Positions 43,828 to 52,433 of a stretch of DNA of 64,000 nt are shown here, piece after piece (the first letter of the stretch is position 1; each line of letters opens with the position of its first letter). This DNA is from Paenibacillus piri (GTDB lineage: Bacteria; Bacillota; Bacilli; Paenibacillales; NBRC-103111). The DNA lies in NCBI RefSeq assembly GCF_004354045.1, contig NZ_SMRT01000001.1:186001-250000 (forward strand). The letters run 5' to 3'. The notes under the pieces were generated by a model, which was not told the origin of the DNA, ran no database searches, and saw only the letters and a program-made list of their open reading frames with translations. Both the position numbers and the translations under genes were made by a program.

Positions 43828-44104
43828 ATTATTAACCTGCAAGTAACAGATAACATAATGTTGCGAATGAAGCTTTTCAAGCCTCCGCTCCGATCGATCG
43901 ATGACCATGGTTTTCAACCGTTTGATTTGCAGACGAATGTGCCAAAAGGAGCGGATACACTACACCTGTATAACAAACTGCGGCAAATTGGCGACATACC
44001 GTATTTCCTTCGGTGCGCACCGAACATCGTAAACCAATATGGCCGGTTTCGTCTTGGGAGACGTCCCGCTCGCACGGGGCCGGCTGTCAAAGGAGGCGAC
44101 CGCA

Positions 44105-46273
44105 GTGAACACGATATGGGTCATTCGAACCGGAATTCGGGAACGGCTTGAAGCTGTCTACCGGACTTGCCAGGCGTGGATTGCGAAATATCCGTTTATC
44201 CGGATAACGTATACGATTTTCTCATTGCTTTCACTGATCTTGTTTATCATTAGCTTGATTTTCGTTAAAGAATCACGTGCCATGATGGTCCAATATTTGT
44301 GGTCATTCTATGTGTTATTGCAATTTTGGTTTCTGTGCCGAAGCAAAACGATGGCGTGGAAGCCTATCGTTCTGTTTGTCCTGGCAGGTGTTTTCTTTGT
44401 CGTACCGTTCACGACGCTGACGGTCAATGCGGTCCACGGGCTCTTCGGCGGAAAAACATCGGACACTTGGTCCGTTGCCGTGATGACGCCGATTTTCGAA
44501 GAGATGTGGAAGCTCCTGCCGCTCGGCGTCTTCCTGCTGTTCTCGCGCCGCGCCTCCGCTTTGAGCCTGAGCGATTATACGCTTATCGGCGCTGCGACGG
44601 GTGTCGGCTTCCAACTGATGGAGGAGCTCTCCCGCCGATGGCTGAATTCCGGGATCATTGCGCAAAAGTTCGGCTACAGCGTTACGATGCTGGGCGGCGA
44701 GACGATCCACTGGGATTTGCTTTCGCTGTTTCCCGGGCGTTTCGAGGAAAGCTTGTTTCCTACGCTGATGACCGTCGGCCATCCGGTACATACCGCCATG
44801 ATCGCGCTTGCCTGCGGAATTGCTTATCGGCTGCGGGTCAAACTGACGGGATGGATATTTGTGTTCCCGCCAATCGTACTGCTCTGGTCCATTCTGGATC
44901 ACGCGGCATATAACGGCCAGCATAAATTGCCGAAGTGGCTGTTCACCGTTCATGACTGGACCGGCAGCGGATATAACACGCAGCCGATATTCCTCATCAT
45001 GCTGGCAGGGGCGCTGGTTGCCGACTACTGGTCGCTGAACCAAGCGCGTCACCGTCTCCCGCTGCTGCCGAACGAGTCGCTGCTTAATCCGGTTACCGAA
45101 CTGCGGAACATGACCCGCGCCCTGTTCCGGGACCGCGGGAAATTCGGTTATTGGCTCGGTTTCTACCGGGAACGGCGGGAGCTCGGATTTAATTTGTTAT
45201 ACGGAAATGAAGAAGCGGCGGAAAGACAGGAGCCTGTCCGCGCGCGAGTGAAAATTTTGTGTCAGGCGCTGATCGGCATCGCGGCGATACTGCTTGCCGC
45301 CGGTCTGTTCGCAGGCATGGGTGCCTACTCGGGCGGCAGCGAAACGGCTTGCTTTGCCTGTTTGTTCGATAGAATGCAAAATTGGTGGGATCGGCTGGAA
45401 TGGTATGAGCAGGGCGCTATTCTGCTTGGCGCCCTTGCGCTGTCGCTGCTGTTCGTCGGGTTCTGGCCGGCCGTCGGCATCGCGCTGACAGCGACGGGAA
45501 TCGCCGGAAGCGGGCATGAAATCGCCGGCTATATTCGCGACCCGAGGAAGCTGCTGACGCCCGAAAATGCGCTCTCCGTTGCCATAGGCATTGTGCTGAG
45601 CCGAATTCCTTTTGGCAGAGCGTTCGAATGGGCAGGGAAGAAAGCGCGCGGCTATGTGCGCAAGCTCATCGATAAGCTCGGTTCCCGCAAGCCGGATGTC
45701 GGCATGCCGGGCAATTCCAAGCCTTCGAAGCATGACGGTAAAGGTCCGGGCAAGCACCCGGACGATTCGAACGACCCCAAGAAGCCGGATGAAGATGAGC
45801 CGAAAAAGGATAAGACCAATGATGAGAACGAAGATAGGACAGCGGTGACAGGTAAAAAGTACAACGAGGTCGAAATAGTCGATCATCGGGGGAGTCCGCT
45901 TGGCGAATTCGACGAAATCGATTTGGAAAAACGCATTTTTTATGAAGACAAGACAGCCAAAGGGCTGGATCGCGTCAATCCGCGAACGGGACTGCCTGCA
46001 CAGACGCCGCAGCAATTTACCGACAATCAATTGCTCAAGAAGACACGGACACGGATTCATAATTTGATGGAACAAGCCGCTGCAACCCGACCGACGCCTA
46101 ACGGGTCTTCCGAAGTGCCCGATTTGCAGGAAATCAAGTCGATCCGCGACTTCGTATTCCGGCTGGACGGCGACACACCGGAGCTCCGGGCCGCCGCCGA
46201 GAATAGCTTGAATCAGCTGAGAGCCGAATTTCCGGATTACACATTTAACATTTTGTTTGGGGGGAAACCTTGA
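44105..46273 (+). CDS. PrsW intramembrane protease fused to a toxin-like C-terminal domain
   Basis: A 722-residue membrane protein. Residues about 35-320 match PrsW glutamic-type intramembrane proteases, with E132-E133-x2-K136 (FEEMWKL), E173-E174, H226/H229 (GHPVHTAM) and D265-H266 (LDHAAYN). A second hydrophobic block (about 381-520) is followed by a Lys/Asp/Pro linker and a domain at about 585-722 that reads like a polymorphic-toxin tip: D603-x-x-D606 then E614-D-K616, the spacing of a PD-(D/E)xK nuclease, plus the block LDRVNPRTGLPAQTPQQFTD. Ordinary PrsW ends before the second part. GTG start behind AAAGGAGG is preferred to ATG 44039. Nuclease activity is inference. Confidence 0.75.
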   Translation: MNTIWVIRTGIRERLEAVYRTCQAWIAKYPFIRITYTIFSLLSLILFIISLIFVKESRAMMVQYLWSFYVLLQFWFLCRSKTMAWKPIVLFVLAGVFFVVPFTTLTVNAVHGLFGGKTSDTWSVAVMTPIFEEMWKLLPLGVFLLFSRRASALSLSDYTLIGAATGVGFQLMEELSRRWLNSGIIAQKFGYSVTMLGGETIHWDLLSLFPGRFEESLFPTLMTVGHPVHTAMIALACGIAYRLRVKLTGWIFVFPPIVLLWSILDHAAYNGQHKLPKWLFTVHDWTGSGYNTQPIFLIMLAGALVADYWSLNQARHRLPLLPNESLLNPVTELRNMTRALFRDRGKFGYWLGFYRERRELGFNLLYGNEEAAERQEPVRARVKILCQALIGIAAILLAAGLFAGMGAYSGGSETACFACLFDRMQNWWDRLEWYEQGAILLGALALSLLFVGFWPAVGIALTATGIAGSGHEIAGYIRDPRKLLTPENALSVAIGIVLSRIPFGRAFEWAGKKARGYVRKLIDKLGSRKPDVGMPGNSKPSKHDGKGPGKHPDDSNDPKKPDEDEPKKDKTNDENEDRTAVTGKKYNEVEIVDHRGSPLGEFDEIDLEKRIFYEDKTAKGLDRVNPRTGLPAQTPQQFTDNQLLKKTRTRIHNLMEQAAATRPTPNGSSEVPDLQEIKSIRDFVFRLDGDTPELRAAAENSLNQLRAEFPDYTFNILFGGKP

Positions 46274-46602
46274 TGTCCATTAGCGCATTTATACTCGAGC
46301 CCGTCAATGATGACGAACGGCAATACAGCGTGCCCGTCGCTGCGGAGGCGGTTTTTGCGGAATGCTGGGAGCCTGCCGCGGAAGCGCTAGGCTTGCAGTG
46401 GGTGCCCCTGTTCTCCACCGGGATCGAGATCGCCAAGGAGGATTTGCCGGCAGTGCTCGATGAGCTGGCCCGACTGAAGCAGTGGGCATTGGATCAAGAC
46501 GGTGGGGAGCGGATGGAAAAGGTGGCGGGTCGGATCGGGCTGCTGCAAACGGAGCTGCCCAAAGCGCTGCAGCGGGTCGGGGCTGTCGTTTATATCGGCT
46601 GA
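46273..46602 (+). CDS. Putative immunity protein
   Basis: A 109-residue acidic soluble protein (starts MSISAFILEPVNDDERQYSV), not recognised. Its ATG overlaps the stop of the PrsW-toxin gene by one base (TGATG), with GGGGGG upstream. Small size, acidity and tight coupling directly after a gene with a C-terminal toxin-like domain are what immunity genes show. No sequence similarity to a known immunity family was recognised, so the role rests on position. Confidence 0.6.
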   Translation: MSISAFILEPVNDDERQYSVPVAAEAVFAECWEPAAEALGLQWVPLFSTGIEIAKEDLPAVLDELARLKQWALDQDGGERMEKVAGRIGLLQTELPKALQRVGAVVYIG

Positions 46603-46648
46603 AGCCGGGCAGGAAACAAGCTTGAACGTATATAATAAAGAGCATAAA

Positions 46649-46751
46649 GGGGCTGTCCCAAACGGTATCAACCGGTAAGACAGCCCCCCAAAATATGCAA
46701 AGCCGCCTCCAACATCACTATATCAATGAGGATGGAAGCGGCTTTTGGCAT
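46649..46751 (+). repeat. Bipartite hairpin repeat, copy 2
   Basis: Closely similar to the copy at 14152: GGGGCTGTCCCA...GACAGCCCCC then AAAGCCGCCTCCAAC...GATGGAAGCGGCTTT. It sits between the putative immunity gene and the convergent nagA, where it may also end transcription. Confidence 0.75.
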
Positions 46752-46821
46752 GCAATTTCGTATCGGAGTGGGGGTTTCGCGGCTCCCTTCATTTTGCCTT
46801 CATCCGGCAGATTGCTGAAGG

Positions 46822-47997
46822 TCATCCTGGATCCCCGCATTCGACCCTATGGCCGTTTTTAATAACGGTTTGCATCGAGATGCGGCCGTCTTGCCGGTTA
46901 TATAAAACCAAATCCGCCGGAGCGCCGACGGACAGCCCGTGCTGCACCGGCAAATCCATGAACCGCGCAGGACGGATAGAAGCCATCTCCCAAGCATGCC
47001 CTTCCGTGCAAAGCCCGGAGCGCACCAAATAGTCTATGCCAAATGTCAGCATTTGCGCCGAGCCTGCGAGCAGCCCGGGATTGTCGGCCATATGCAGTCT
47101 GCCTTCCGGCGACAAGACAACCGTACCGCCGATGTGCGTCTCATACTCCCCCGCCGCTAAGCCGCTTAAATATACGGCGTCGCTAACGAGCATCAGCTGC
47201 TCGCCCTTTGCCTTCATAAATACTTTCAAAACGGAGGCGGGCAAGTGGAAGCCATCCGCGATCGCACATGTCCATAACGCCTCTTGCGCAAGCTGCTCCC
47301 AAATATAGTTGGGATGTCTCGGCAACCATAGATGAGCGCCGTTTCCCAGATGAGTGCTCATCCTTGCGCCAGCGGCAACCGCCCGCCCGATCTGCTCGGG
47401 AGAGGCGGCCGTATGTCCGATGGAGACGATGACTCCGCTCCGCGCGCATTTTTCGATAAATTCGTAAGCTCCGTCCCATTCCGGCGATAGCGTTACGATT
47501 CGGATCAAGCCGCCCGCGGCATGCTGCCATCGTTGAAACAGCTCCCAATCAGGCGCCTTGACGTATTGCTTGCCATGAGCTCCCCGCGCTCCATCCTCCG
47601 GGGAAATGAACGGGCCCTCCAGATGAATGCCGGCAATACTCCGCGCGATGAGCGGGTCCGATGAATAAGCTTCGGCGATCGTGCGTACCATCTGCTCGAT
47701 AGCATCATCATTATTGGTAATAATCGTAGGACAAAACGTAGTAACCCCTTCCAGCCACAGCTTGCGGGTGATGTCCTTCACAGCCTGTACCGTAAGAGCA
47801 GGTGTATTCAAATCGATTCCGCCATGTCCGTTGATTTGCAGATCGACAAGCCCCGGTGCAAGCCAGTCAAGCTTGTTGTTCGGCTGAAGCGTCAGCCGTT
47901 CCGTCTTTGCAATCTGCCCCATGGCATCGATCCATAGGCGAATAGGCTCGCCGGTTAGAATGTGAATGCCGTCTATTTGCTGCGGATGGCCGCTCAT
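46822..47997 (-). CDS. nagA: N-acetylglucosamine-6-phosphate deacetylase NagA
   Basis: Converts N-acetylglucosamine 6-phosphate to glucosamine 6-phosphate and acetate; 391 residues, an amidohydrolase barrel. Markers: DLQINGHGGIDLN, the metal Glu in GIHLEGPFISPEDGARGAH, the metal His in VSIGHTAASPEQ and STHLGNGAHLWLPRHPN, and the catalytic Asp in LMLVSDAVYLSG. Its ATG overlaps the nagB stop by four bases (ATGA). Last gene of the nag unit. Confidence 0.93.
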   Translation of the reverse strand: MSGHPQQIDGIHILTGEPIRLWIDAMGQIAKTERLTLQPNNKLDWLAPGLVDLQINGHGGIDLNTPALTVQAVKDITRKLWLEGVTTFCPTIITNNDDAIEQMVRTIAEAYSSDPLIARSIAGIHLEGPFISPEDGARGAHGKQYVKAPDWELFQRWQHAAGGLIRIVTLSPEWDGAYEFIEKCARSGVIVSIGHTAASPEQIGRAVAAGARMSTHLGNGAHLWLPRHPNYIWEQLAQEALWTCAIADGFHLPASVLKVFMKAKGEQLMLVSDAVYLSGLAAGEYETHIGGTVVLSPEGRLHMADNPGLLAGSAQMLTFGIDYLVRSGLCTEGHAWEMASIRPARFMDLPVQHGLSVGAPADLVLYNRQDGRISMQTVIKNGHRVECGDPG

Positions 47998-48761
47998 TTA
48001 ATGTCTCCGTAAGAATCTGTATCCACAAATAAAGTGCAGTCGGCATGCGTACGTAAAATGGAGGCAGGGCATTCGGTTGTAATCGGTCCGTTCAGCGTCA
48101 GCTTTACTGCGTTATGTTTCGTTTTTCCCGGAACCATGCAAAATAAATGGGCGCCGGACAGCAAGGTGGGGATCGTCAGCGTCAGCGCATGGGTCGGAAC
48201 CGCATCAAACGCCGGAAAACAACCGTCATTCACCTGCTGCTGGCGGCATGCGTCATCCAGTTCAACTGCTTTAATAACCGCCGGATCTTGAAAATCGGCT
48301 ACCGGAGGGTCGTTAAAAGCGATATGGCCGTTTTCACCGATCCCCATGCATACGATATCGATCGGAGCTTCCTGCAGCAGAGCGGCGTACCGCCTGCATT
48401 CCAGCTCGCCATCCGTATTGCTGTCGATCAAATGAACGTTTCCCGGCTTCACAATATCGAACAAACGTTCCCTTAAAAACAAGCCGAACCGCTGCGGAGC
48501 ATCGTCAGCCAATCCGATATATTCATCCATATGGAATGCAGTCACCTTCGACCAGTCAATGCCTTCGTCCTTGGACAACGTCTCCAGAAATTCATTTTGT
48601 GACGGCGCTGCGGCAAAAATAATCCGAACATGCCCATTCGCCTGCAGAAGCTCCTTGATCCTGGCAGCGGCCTCGGCTCCGGCAGCCTGCCCCAACGATT
48701 GGCGGCTTTCATAAATTTTGATCTTTAACCGATCGGATTGCAATGTATTCAAATGCGTCAT
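47994..48761 (-). CDS. nagB: Glucosamine-6-phosphate deaminase NagB
   Basis: Converts glucosamine 6-phosphate to fructose 6-phosphate and ammonia, after NagA; 255 residues. Motifs: FHMDEYIGLADDAPQRFGLF (catalytic Asp), GIGENGHIAFNDPP with the catalytic His, and the C-terminal GKTKHNAVKLTLNGPITTEC. Its ribosome site GAGGAGG overlaps the end of the upstream permease gene, so the two are translationally linked. Confidence 0.94.
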   Translation of the reverse strand: MTHLNTLQSDRLKIKIYESRQSLGQAAGAEAAARIKELLQANGHVRIIFAAAPSQNEFLETLSKDEGIDWSKVTAFHMDEYIGLADDAPQRFGLFLRERLFDIVKPGNVHLIDSNTDGELECRRYAALLQEAPIDIVCMGIGENGHIAFNDPPVADFQDPAVIKAVELDDACRQQQVNDGCFPAFDAVPTHALTLTIPTLLSGAHLFCMVPGKTKHNAVKLTLNGPITTECPASILRTHADCTLFVDTDSYGDIK

Positions 48762-48767
48762 ACAGAA

Positions 48768-49571
48768 TCATACCTCCTCATAGTAGGCTGCCGTTCTCGT
48801 CGATAGGCAGTAAATACGGCCGTAAGTGTTAAGCGTTTCCGACGAGGTTCCGGGTCCGCCTTGCGTTGTCGCATAGATGATGTCGAACGTTTTCAAAGCG
48901 TCAATCATTCGGAGAAGCATGGCGACAATAATGGTCGGAACAAGCATCGGTATCGTAATTTTCCAAAACATTTGCCAGCGCGTCGCCCCGTCCACTAAAG
49001 CTGACTCGTAAGGCTCATGGGGAAGCGTTGTCATTCCAGCGAGCACGATCAGCGTGACCATCGGCGTCCATTCCCATATATCGATGATCATTAAAGAATG
49101 AAGAACCGTATCCGAGGAAGTCAGCCATAACTGCGGGGAAATCCCTATTTTTCCTAAAATATAATTAGCAAAGCCTACTGTCGGTTCGTAAATGAGCATC
49201 CATACCATCGCAATCGCAACCGGAGTCGATACCATCGGCAGCAAAAACAGCGTTTTCACAACATTTTTGAAAGCGAAGTTCCGATTGAGCAAAACGGCAA
49301 TCAGCACTCCGAAAATAACTTCAACAATGACTGCGCCGAATGAATAATAAAGCGTATGCCAAGCCGAAATCCAAAACCTTGAATCTTTCAAAAGGTACAT
49401 GTAGTTGTCGAATCCGACCCATTTCGGCGGGGTTGTGCCCGACATGCTCCACTCATGGAAGCTGATCCATCCCGTATACACGAGCGGAAAAACAACCATG
49501 AGCGCAACAAATAATACTGCAGGGAGCGAAAAGATATGGCGAATGTTTTTGTCAATCCAGCTGGAAGCCAT
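48768..49571 (-). CDS. Sugar ABC transporter permease, C-terminally truncated
   Basis: MalF/UgpA-type inner-membrane permease, 267 residues, five of the usual six helices. The EAA loop is intact (EPYESALVDGATRWQMFWKI). After DIIYATTQGGPGTSSETLNT the expected final helix is replaced by GRIYCLSTRTAAYYEEV and a stop seven bases before nagB. The second permease and binding protein normal for such an operon are missing. A deletion joining the permease to the region before nagB is the simplest explanation, and the transporter is unlikely to work as is. Confidence 0.82.
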   Translation of the reverse strand: MASSWIDKNIRHIFSLPAVLFVALMVVFPLVYTGWISFHEWSMSGTTPPKWVGFDNYMYLLKDSRFWISAWHTLYYSFGAVIVEVIFGVLIAVLLNRNFAFKNVVKTLFLLPMVSTPVAIAMVWMLIYEPTVGFANYILGKIGISPQLWLTSSDTVLHSLMIIDIWEWTPMVTLIVLAGMTTLPHEPYESALVDGATRWQMFWKITIPMLVPTIIVAMLLRMIDALKTFDIIYATTQGGPGTSSETLNTYGRIYCLSTRTAAYYEEV

Positions 49572-49613
49572 AAAATCACCTTTCTTTTAGTTCTTGAGGG
49601 TCTTCGCTTTACT

Positions 49614-50315
49614 TCATAAGGTCAAGTGATTTGCCGCAGTTGCTTCTTTAAAATAATTCGGGTATTTCTGCAGCAGATCTTCCTTCTCGAACCGCGATTT
49701 AACATGCTGCCTGAGCTCTTGCTCGGCCATTTCGAAATTGCGGGCGCTTATATGCTCGATAATTCGGGTATGCTGTAAAATGATCGTTTCCCAATCAAAA
49801 TAAACGGCAAGCACCAGGTTTCGGAAACGTTTGTAATGGCTGAGCATTTGTTGTATGAACGACCATGTCCGCTGTTTACCGCATTTAACAAAAATCGTTT
49901 GGTGAAACAGCTCGTCCAATTCGTGCAGCTTCTCATGATTTTTATGCTGGCTGTATATCTTTTGCTGCGATACAATCGCTTCCAGCTCGAGCAGATCGTT
50001 TTCGGTAAACGTCTCGCATGCGAGCTTAAGGACCGCTACCTCCATGTTTTGTCTTACAAATCGGGCTTCCTCAACCTGATCCAGATCGATCAATGATACA
50101 TACGAGCCTTTTTGCGGATAAATAACGATAAGATCTTCCTCGGCCAATTTAATAAAAGCTTCGCGAGTAGGCGTACGGCTCACTTGCAGCTTCTCGGCAA
50201 TATCTTTTTCGGAAATCATCGTACCCGGTTCCAATTTTAAATTTAAAATATTACTTTTCACGATTTCATAAGCATAATCGCGATTCGATACTTTTCCTTG
50301 ACGTAATTGTTCCAT
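49614..50315 (-). CDS. GntR-family regulator (FadR/FCD type)
   Basis: A 233-residue repressor. N-terminal winged helix (ISEKDIAEKLQVSRTPTREA, then VIYPQKGSYVSLID) and a C-terminal all-helical FCD ligand domain (DELFHQTIFVKCG; IIEHISARNFEMAEQELRQH) with the metal-binding His residues of that class. It precedes the permease, nagB and nagA in one unit, so it probably controls amino-sugar or sugar-acid use and itself. Confidence 0.88.
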   Translation of the reverse strand: MEQLRQGKVSNRDYAYEIVKSNILNLKLEPGTMISEKDIAEKLQVSRTPTREAFIKLAEEDLIVIYPQKGSYVSLIDLDQVEEARFVRQNMEVAVLKLACETFTENDLLELEAIVSQQKIYSQHKNHEKLHELDELFHQTIFVKCGKQRTWSFIQQMLSHYKRFRNLVLAVYFDWETIILQHTRIIEHISARNFEMAEQELRQHVKSRFEKEDLLQKYPNYFKEATAANHLTL

Positions 50316-50359
50316 CAGAGGTTCACCCGCTTCTTTCGATTTATAAATCGATTAACTGA

Positions 50360-50398
50360 TATACTAGTTATACTAGAATGGTTAAATAATTAATTCAA
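50360..50398 (-). promoter_or_regulatory. gntR promoter with overlapping operator-like repeat
   Basis: On the minus strand TTGAAT (50393-50398) and TAGTAT (50370-50375) are 17 bases apart. TATACTAG is directly repeated at 50360-50367 and 50369-50376 on the plus strand, covering the -10 region, and contains the dyad ACTAGT. Autoregulation by the GntR protein would suit this layout. Confidence 0.55.
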
Positions 50399-50500
50399 CA
50401 AATAATTAAAATCATGCTGGAAAGCATCCGAATTCGCTTGACTAAGCCGCGGCAATCATAGACGATACAGGTAGGCTTTTCCAATGAGGAGGAATGAACG

Positions 50501-50980
50501 ATGTCCAATGTCCAAGTCCATCAACCCGTTCCGGATTTCAGGCTGCCGGCGACGAACGGAAAGGAAGTTGCGTTGAGCGATTTCAGAGGAAAAAAAGTCG
50601 TCATTTATTTTTATCCGAAAGATATGACTCCCGGATGCACCAAGGAATCATGCGAATTCAGAGATTTTAACGGCCGGTTTGCCGGGTTGAACACCGAAAT
50701 TATTGGCATAAGCCCCGATGATATTGCATCCCACGATCAGTTTATTGCGGAATACAGTCTTCCGTTTTTGCTCCTGTCGGATGTGGATCAGAAGGTCTGC
50801 AATCTGTTCGGGGTATGGAAGCTGAGAGAGCGGGACGGCCAGCAGTTTTACGGAGTCGATCGCTCGACGTTCTTCATTGACGAACAGGGCGTGTTGGTGA
50901 AAGAATGGCGTACGGTACAGGTTGATGGGCATGTCGCGGAAGTATTGGCGGCCATTGAACAGACCGAAGCGGCAAAATGA
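50501..50980 (+). CDS. bcp: Thioredoxin-dependent thiol peroxidase Bcp
   Basis: A 159-residue peroxiredoxin of the Bcp/PrxQ class that reduces hydroperoxides in the cytoplasm. The peroxidatic Cys lies in FYPKDMTPGCTKESCEFRDF with the resolving Cys five residues later, as in PrxQ-type enzymes. The end is typical (STFFIDEQGVLVKEWRTVQV). GAGGAGGAA precedes the ATG and a strong terminator follows. Confidence 0.93.
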   Translation: MSNVQVHQPVPDFRLPATNGKEVALSDFRGKKVVIYFYPKDMTPGCTKESCEFRDFNGRFAGLNTEIIGISPDDIASHDQFIAEYSLPFLLLSDVDQKVCNLFGVWKLRERDGQQFYGVDRSTFFIDEQGVLVKEWRTVQVDGHVAEVLAAIEQTEAAK

Positions 50981-51102
50981 TGCCGGCCGGCTTCGCGACA
51001 ATCCCGTTTCGACGGGCAGACAGGTAAACACGAAAATTCGCAAATCAGCGGCGTCCGCATCCGGCACAAGCTGTCCGGATATCGCTTTGCGTCAGGTCGT
51101 GC

Positions 51103-51147
51103 ACAACGGGATGATCGAGTCTTTTTCGATGATCCCGTTGTTTTTTT
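51103..51147 (+). terminator. Rho-independent terminator
   Basis: CAACGGGATGATCGA / TCGATGATCCCGTTG with a TTTTTTT tail, 120 bases after bcp. Confidence 0.85.
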
Positions 51148-51255
51148 GTCGGCCCAAAAATTGCATCCGTCGCAACTGTGCCCGCTCCCGGAGCGTATTA
51201 AAAGGAAAGGTCGAACGATCATGATGATACAAACCATGAAACGGAGGATAACGGC

Positions 51256-52206
51256 ATGTCTGATGAATTGCGCCGCCGCATAATGGAAGCGAAGGAACGC
51301 AAATTCCGGCTGTATAAGGCGGAACGAAGGCAGGGCGAGCTGCAGAAAGCAATACGGGAACAAGATAAGCTTATTATTCGCTTGGAGGTGGAGCTGGAAT
51401 CCGAACAGCTCGATGTCGATAACTTGACGAGGCTGTCGCTGGCTAATCTGTTTCATACGATTTTGCGTACCAAGGAAGAACAGCTCGAGCTGGAGCGCCA
51501 GCAGGCGCTCGCGGCCGCGCTTAAGCTGCAGGAGGCGAGACAGGCGCTTTCCGCTATGGAGAAGGAGTTGATCGGGATTGGAAACGATCTCGCGGATTAC
51601 GGCCGTGCGGAACAAGAATACGACGCATTGATGGCGGAAAAGGTGCAAGCCTTGCGTACCGCCCCGTACTCCTCCGGCCAGCTTCTGCGAATGGAGGAGA
51701 ATATTGCCGACCAGAGCGTGCACGTGATGGAAATCGGGGAAGCGTTGTCGGCCGGACGGAGCGTGCTGGCAGCGCTCGAGGATGCGTCGGCATGCCTGGA
51801 CAAGGCTGAAAATTGGGGGAAGTGGGATATGTGGGGCGGCGGAGGCATGATCAGCACGCATATCAAGCATGGCCACGTAGATGACGCGAAGCAGTACATT
51901 TCCAACGCCAACCGGCTGATGCAGCGGTTCCACAGCGAGCTGGCCGACTTAAATCGCAGTGTCGATATCCATATCGATATCAGCGGTCTGCTGAAGCTGG
52001 CGGATTATTGGTTTGACGGGCTTATTGTCGATTGGGTCGTCCAAGGGCGCATCCAAAACGCGCACGATCAAGTGCTGGAGGCGCTTCATCAGATCAGGTC
52101 CGTCACCCGGCAGCTTCAGGCGGAGCATGCGGCGGCAGAATCGTCGCTGACGGCAATGAAAGCGAAATGCACGGCGTGGATCGAGCAGAGCAGCTTGGAC
52201 GAATAG
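51256..52206 (+). CDS. Coiled-coil hypothetical protein
   Basis: A 316-residue soluble protein, mostly long helices with heptad character (about 1-125: RRQGELQKAIREQDKLIIRL, then LELERQQALAAALKLQEARQ). A short Gly-rich break (WGKWDMWGGGGMISTHIKHG) is followed by a second helical region. No family function recognised. ACGGAGG precedes the ATG and a nested terminator follows 135 bases downstream. Confidence 0.75.
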   Translation: MSDELRRRIMEAKERKFRLYKAERRQGELQKAIREQDKLIIRLEVELESEQLDVDNLTRLSLANLFHTILRTKEEQLELERQQALAAALKLQEARQALSAMEKELIGIGNDLADYGRAEQEYDALMAEKVQALRTAPYSSGQLLRMEENIADQSVHVMEIGEALSAGRSVLAALEDASACLDKAENWGKWDMWGGGGMISTHIKHGHVDDAKQYISNANRLMQRFHSELADLNRSVDIHIDISGLLKLADYWFDGLIVDWVVQGRIQNAHDQVLEALHQIRSVTRQLQAEHAAAESSLTAMKAKCTAWIEQSSLDE

Positions 52207-52340
52207 CGCTTCGCCGTCTGCCCCGGAGCCAAGCGCACCGCTGTGCGGAAAGCTGAAGCGCGTTAATTGCGCCCATGGCGGGACGATCAGACGCCATGTG
52301 GCCCGGCAGGCTGCCTGGGCGAGCTGCAAGCGAGCATACG

Positions 52341-52413
52341 AAGACTGCGGATATACCCCGGTATGCTTGGGCCATAGCTGCCCAAGCATGCCGGGGTGCG
52401 CCGCGGTCTTTTT
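52341..52413 (+). terminator. Nested double-stem terminator
   Basis: Outer stem AAGACTGCGG / CCGCGGTCTT encloses the 17-pair inner stem CCCCGGTATGCTTGGGC / GCCCAAGCATGCCGGGG; TTT follows. Confidence 0.8.
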
Positions 52414-52433
52414 GTTTGCGTAATAGACATAAG

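Noticed and set aside
43639..44151. 170-codon frame across the terminator and toxin promoter
   Set aside because: It spans a terminator and a promoter and lacks a ribosome site at either candidate start.
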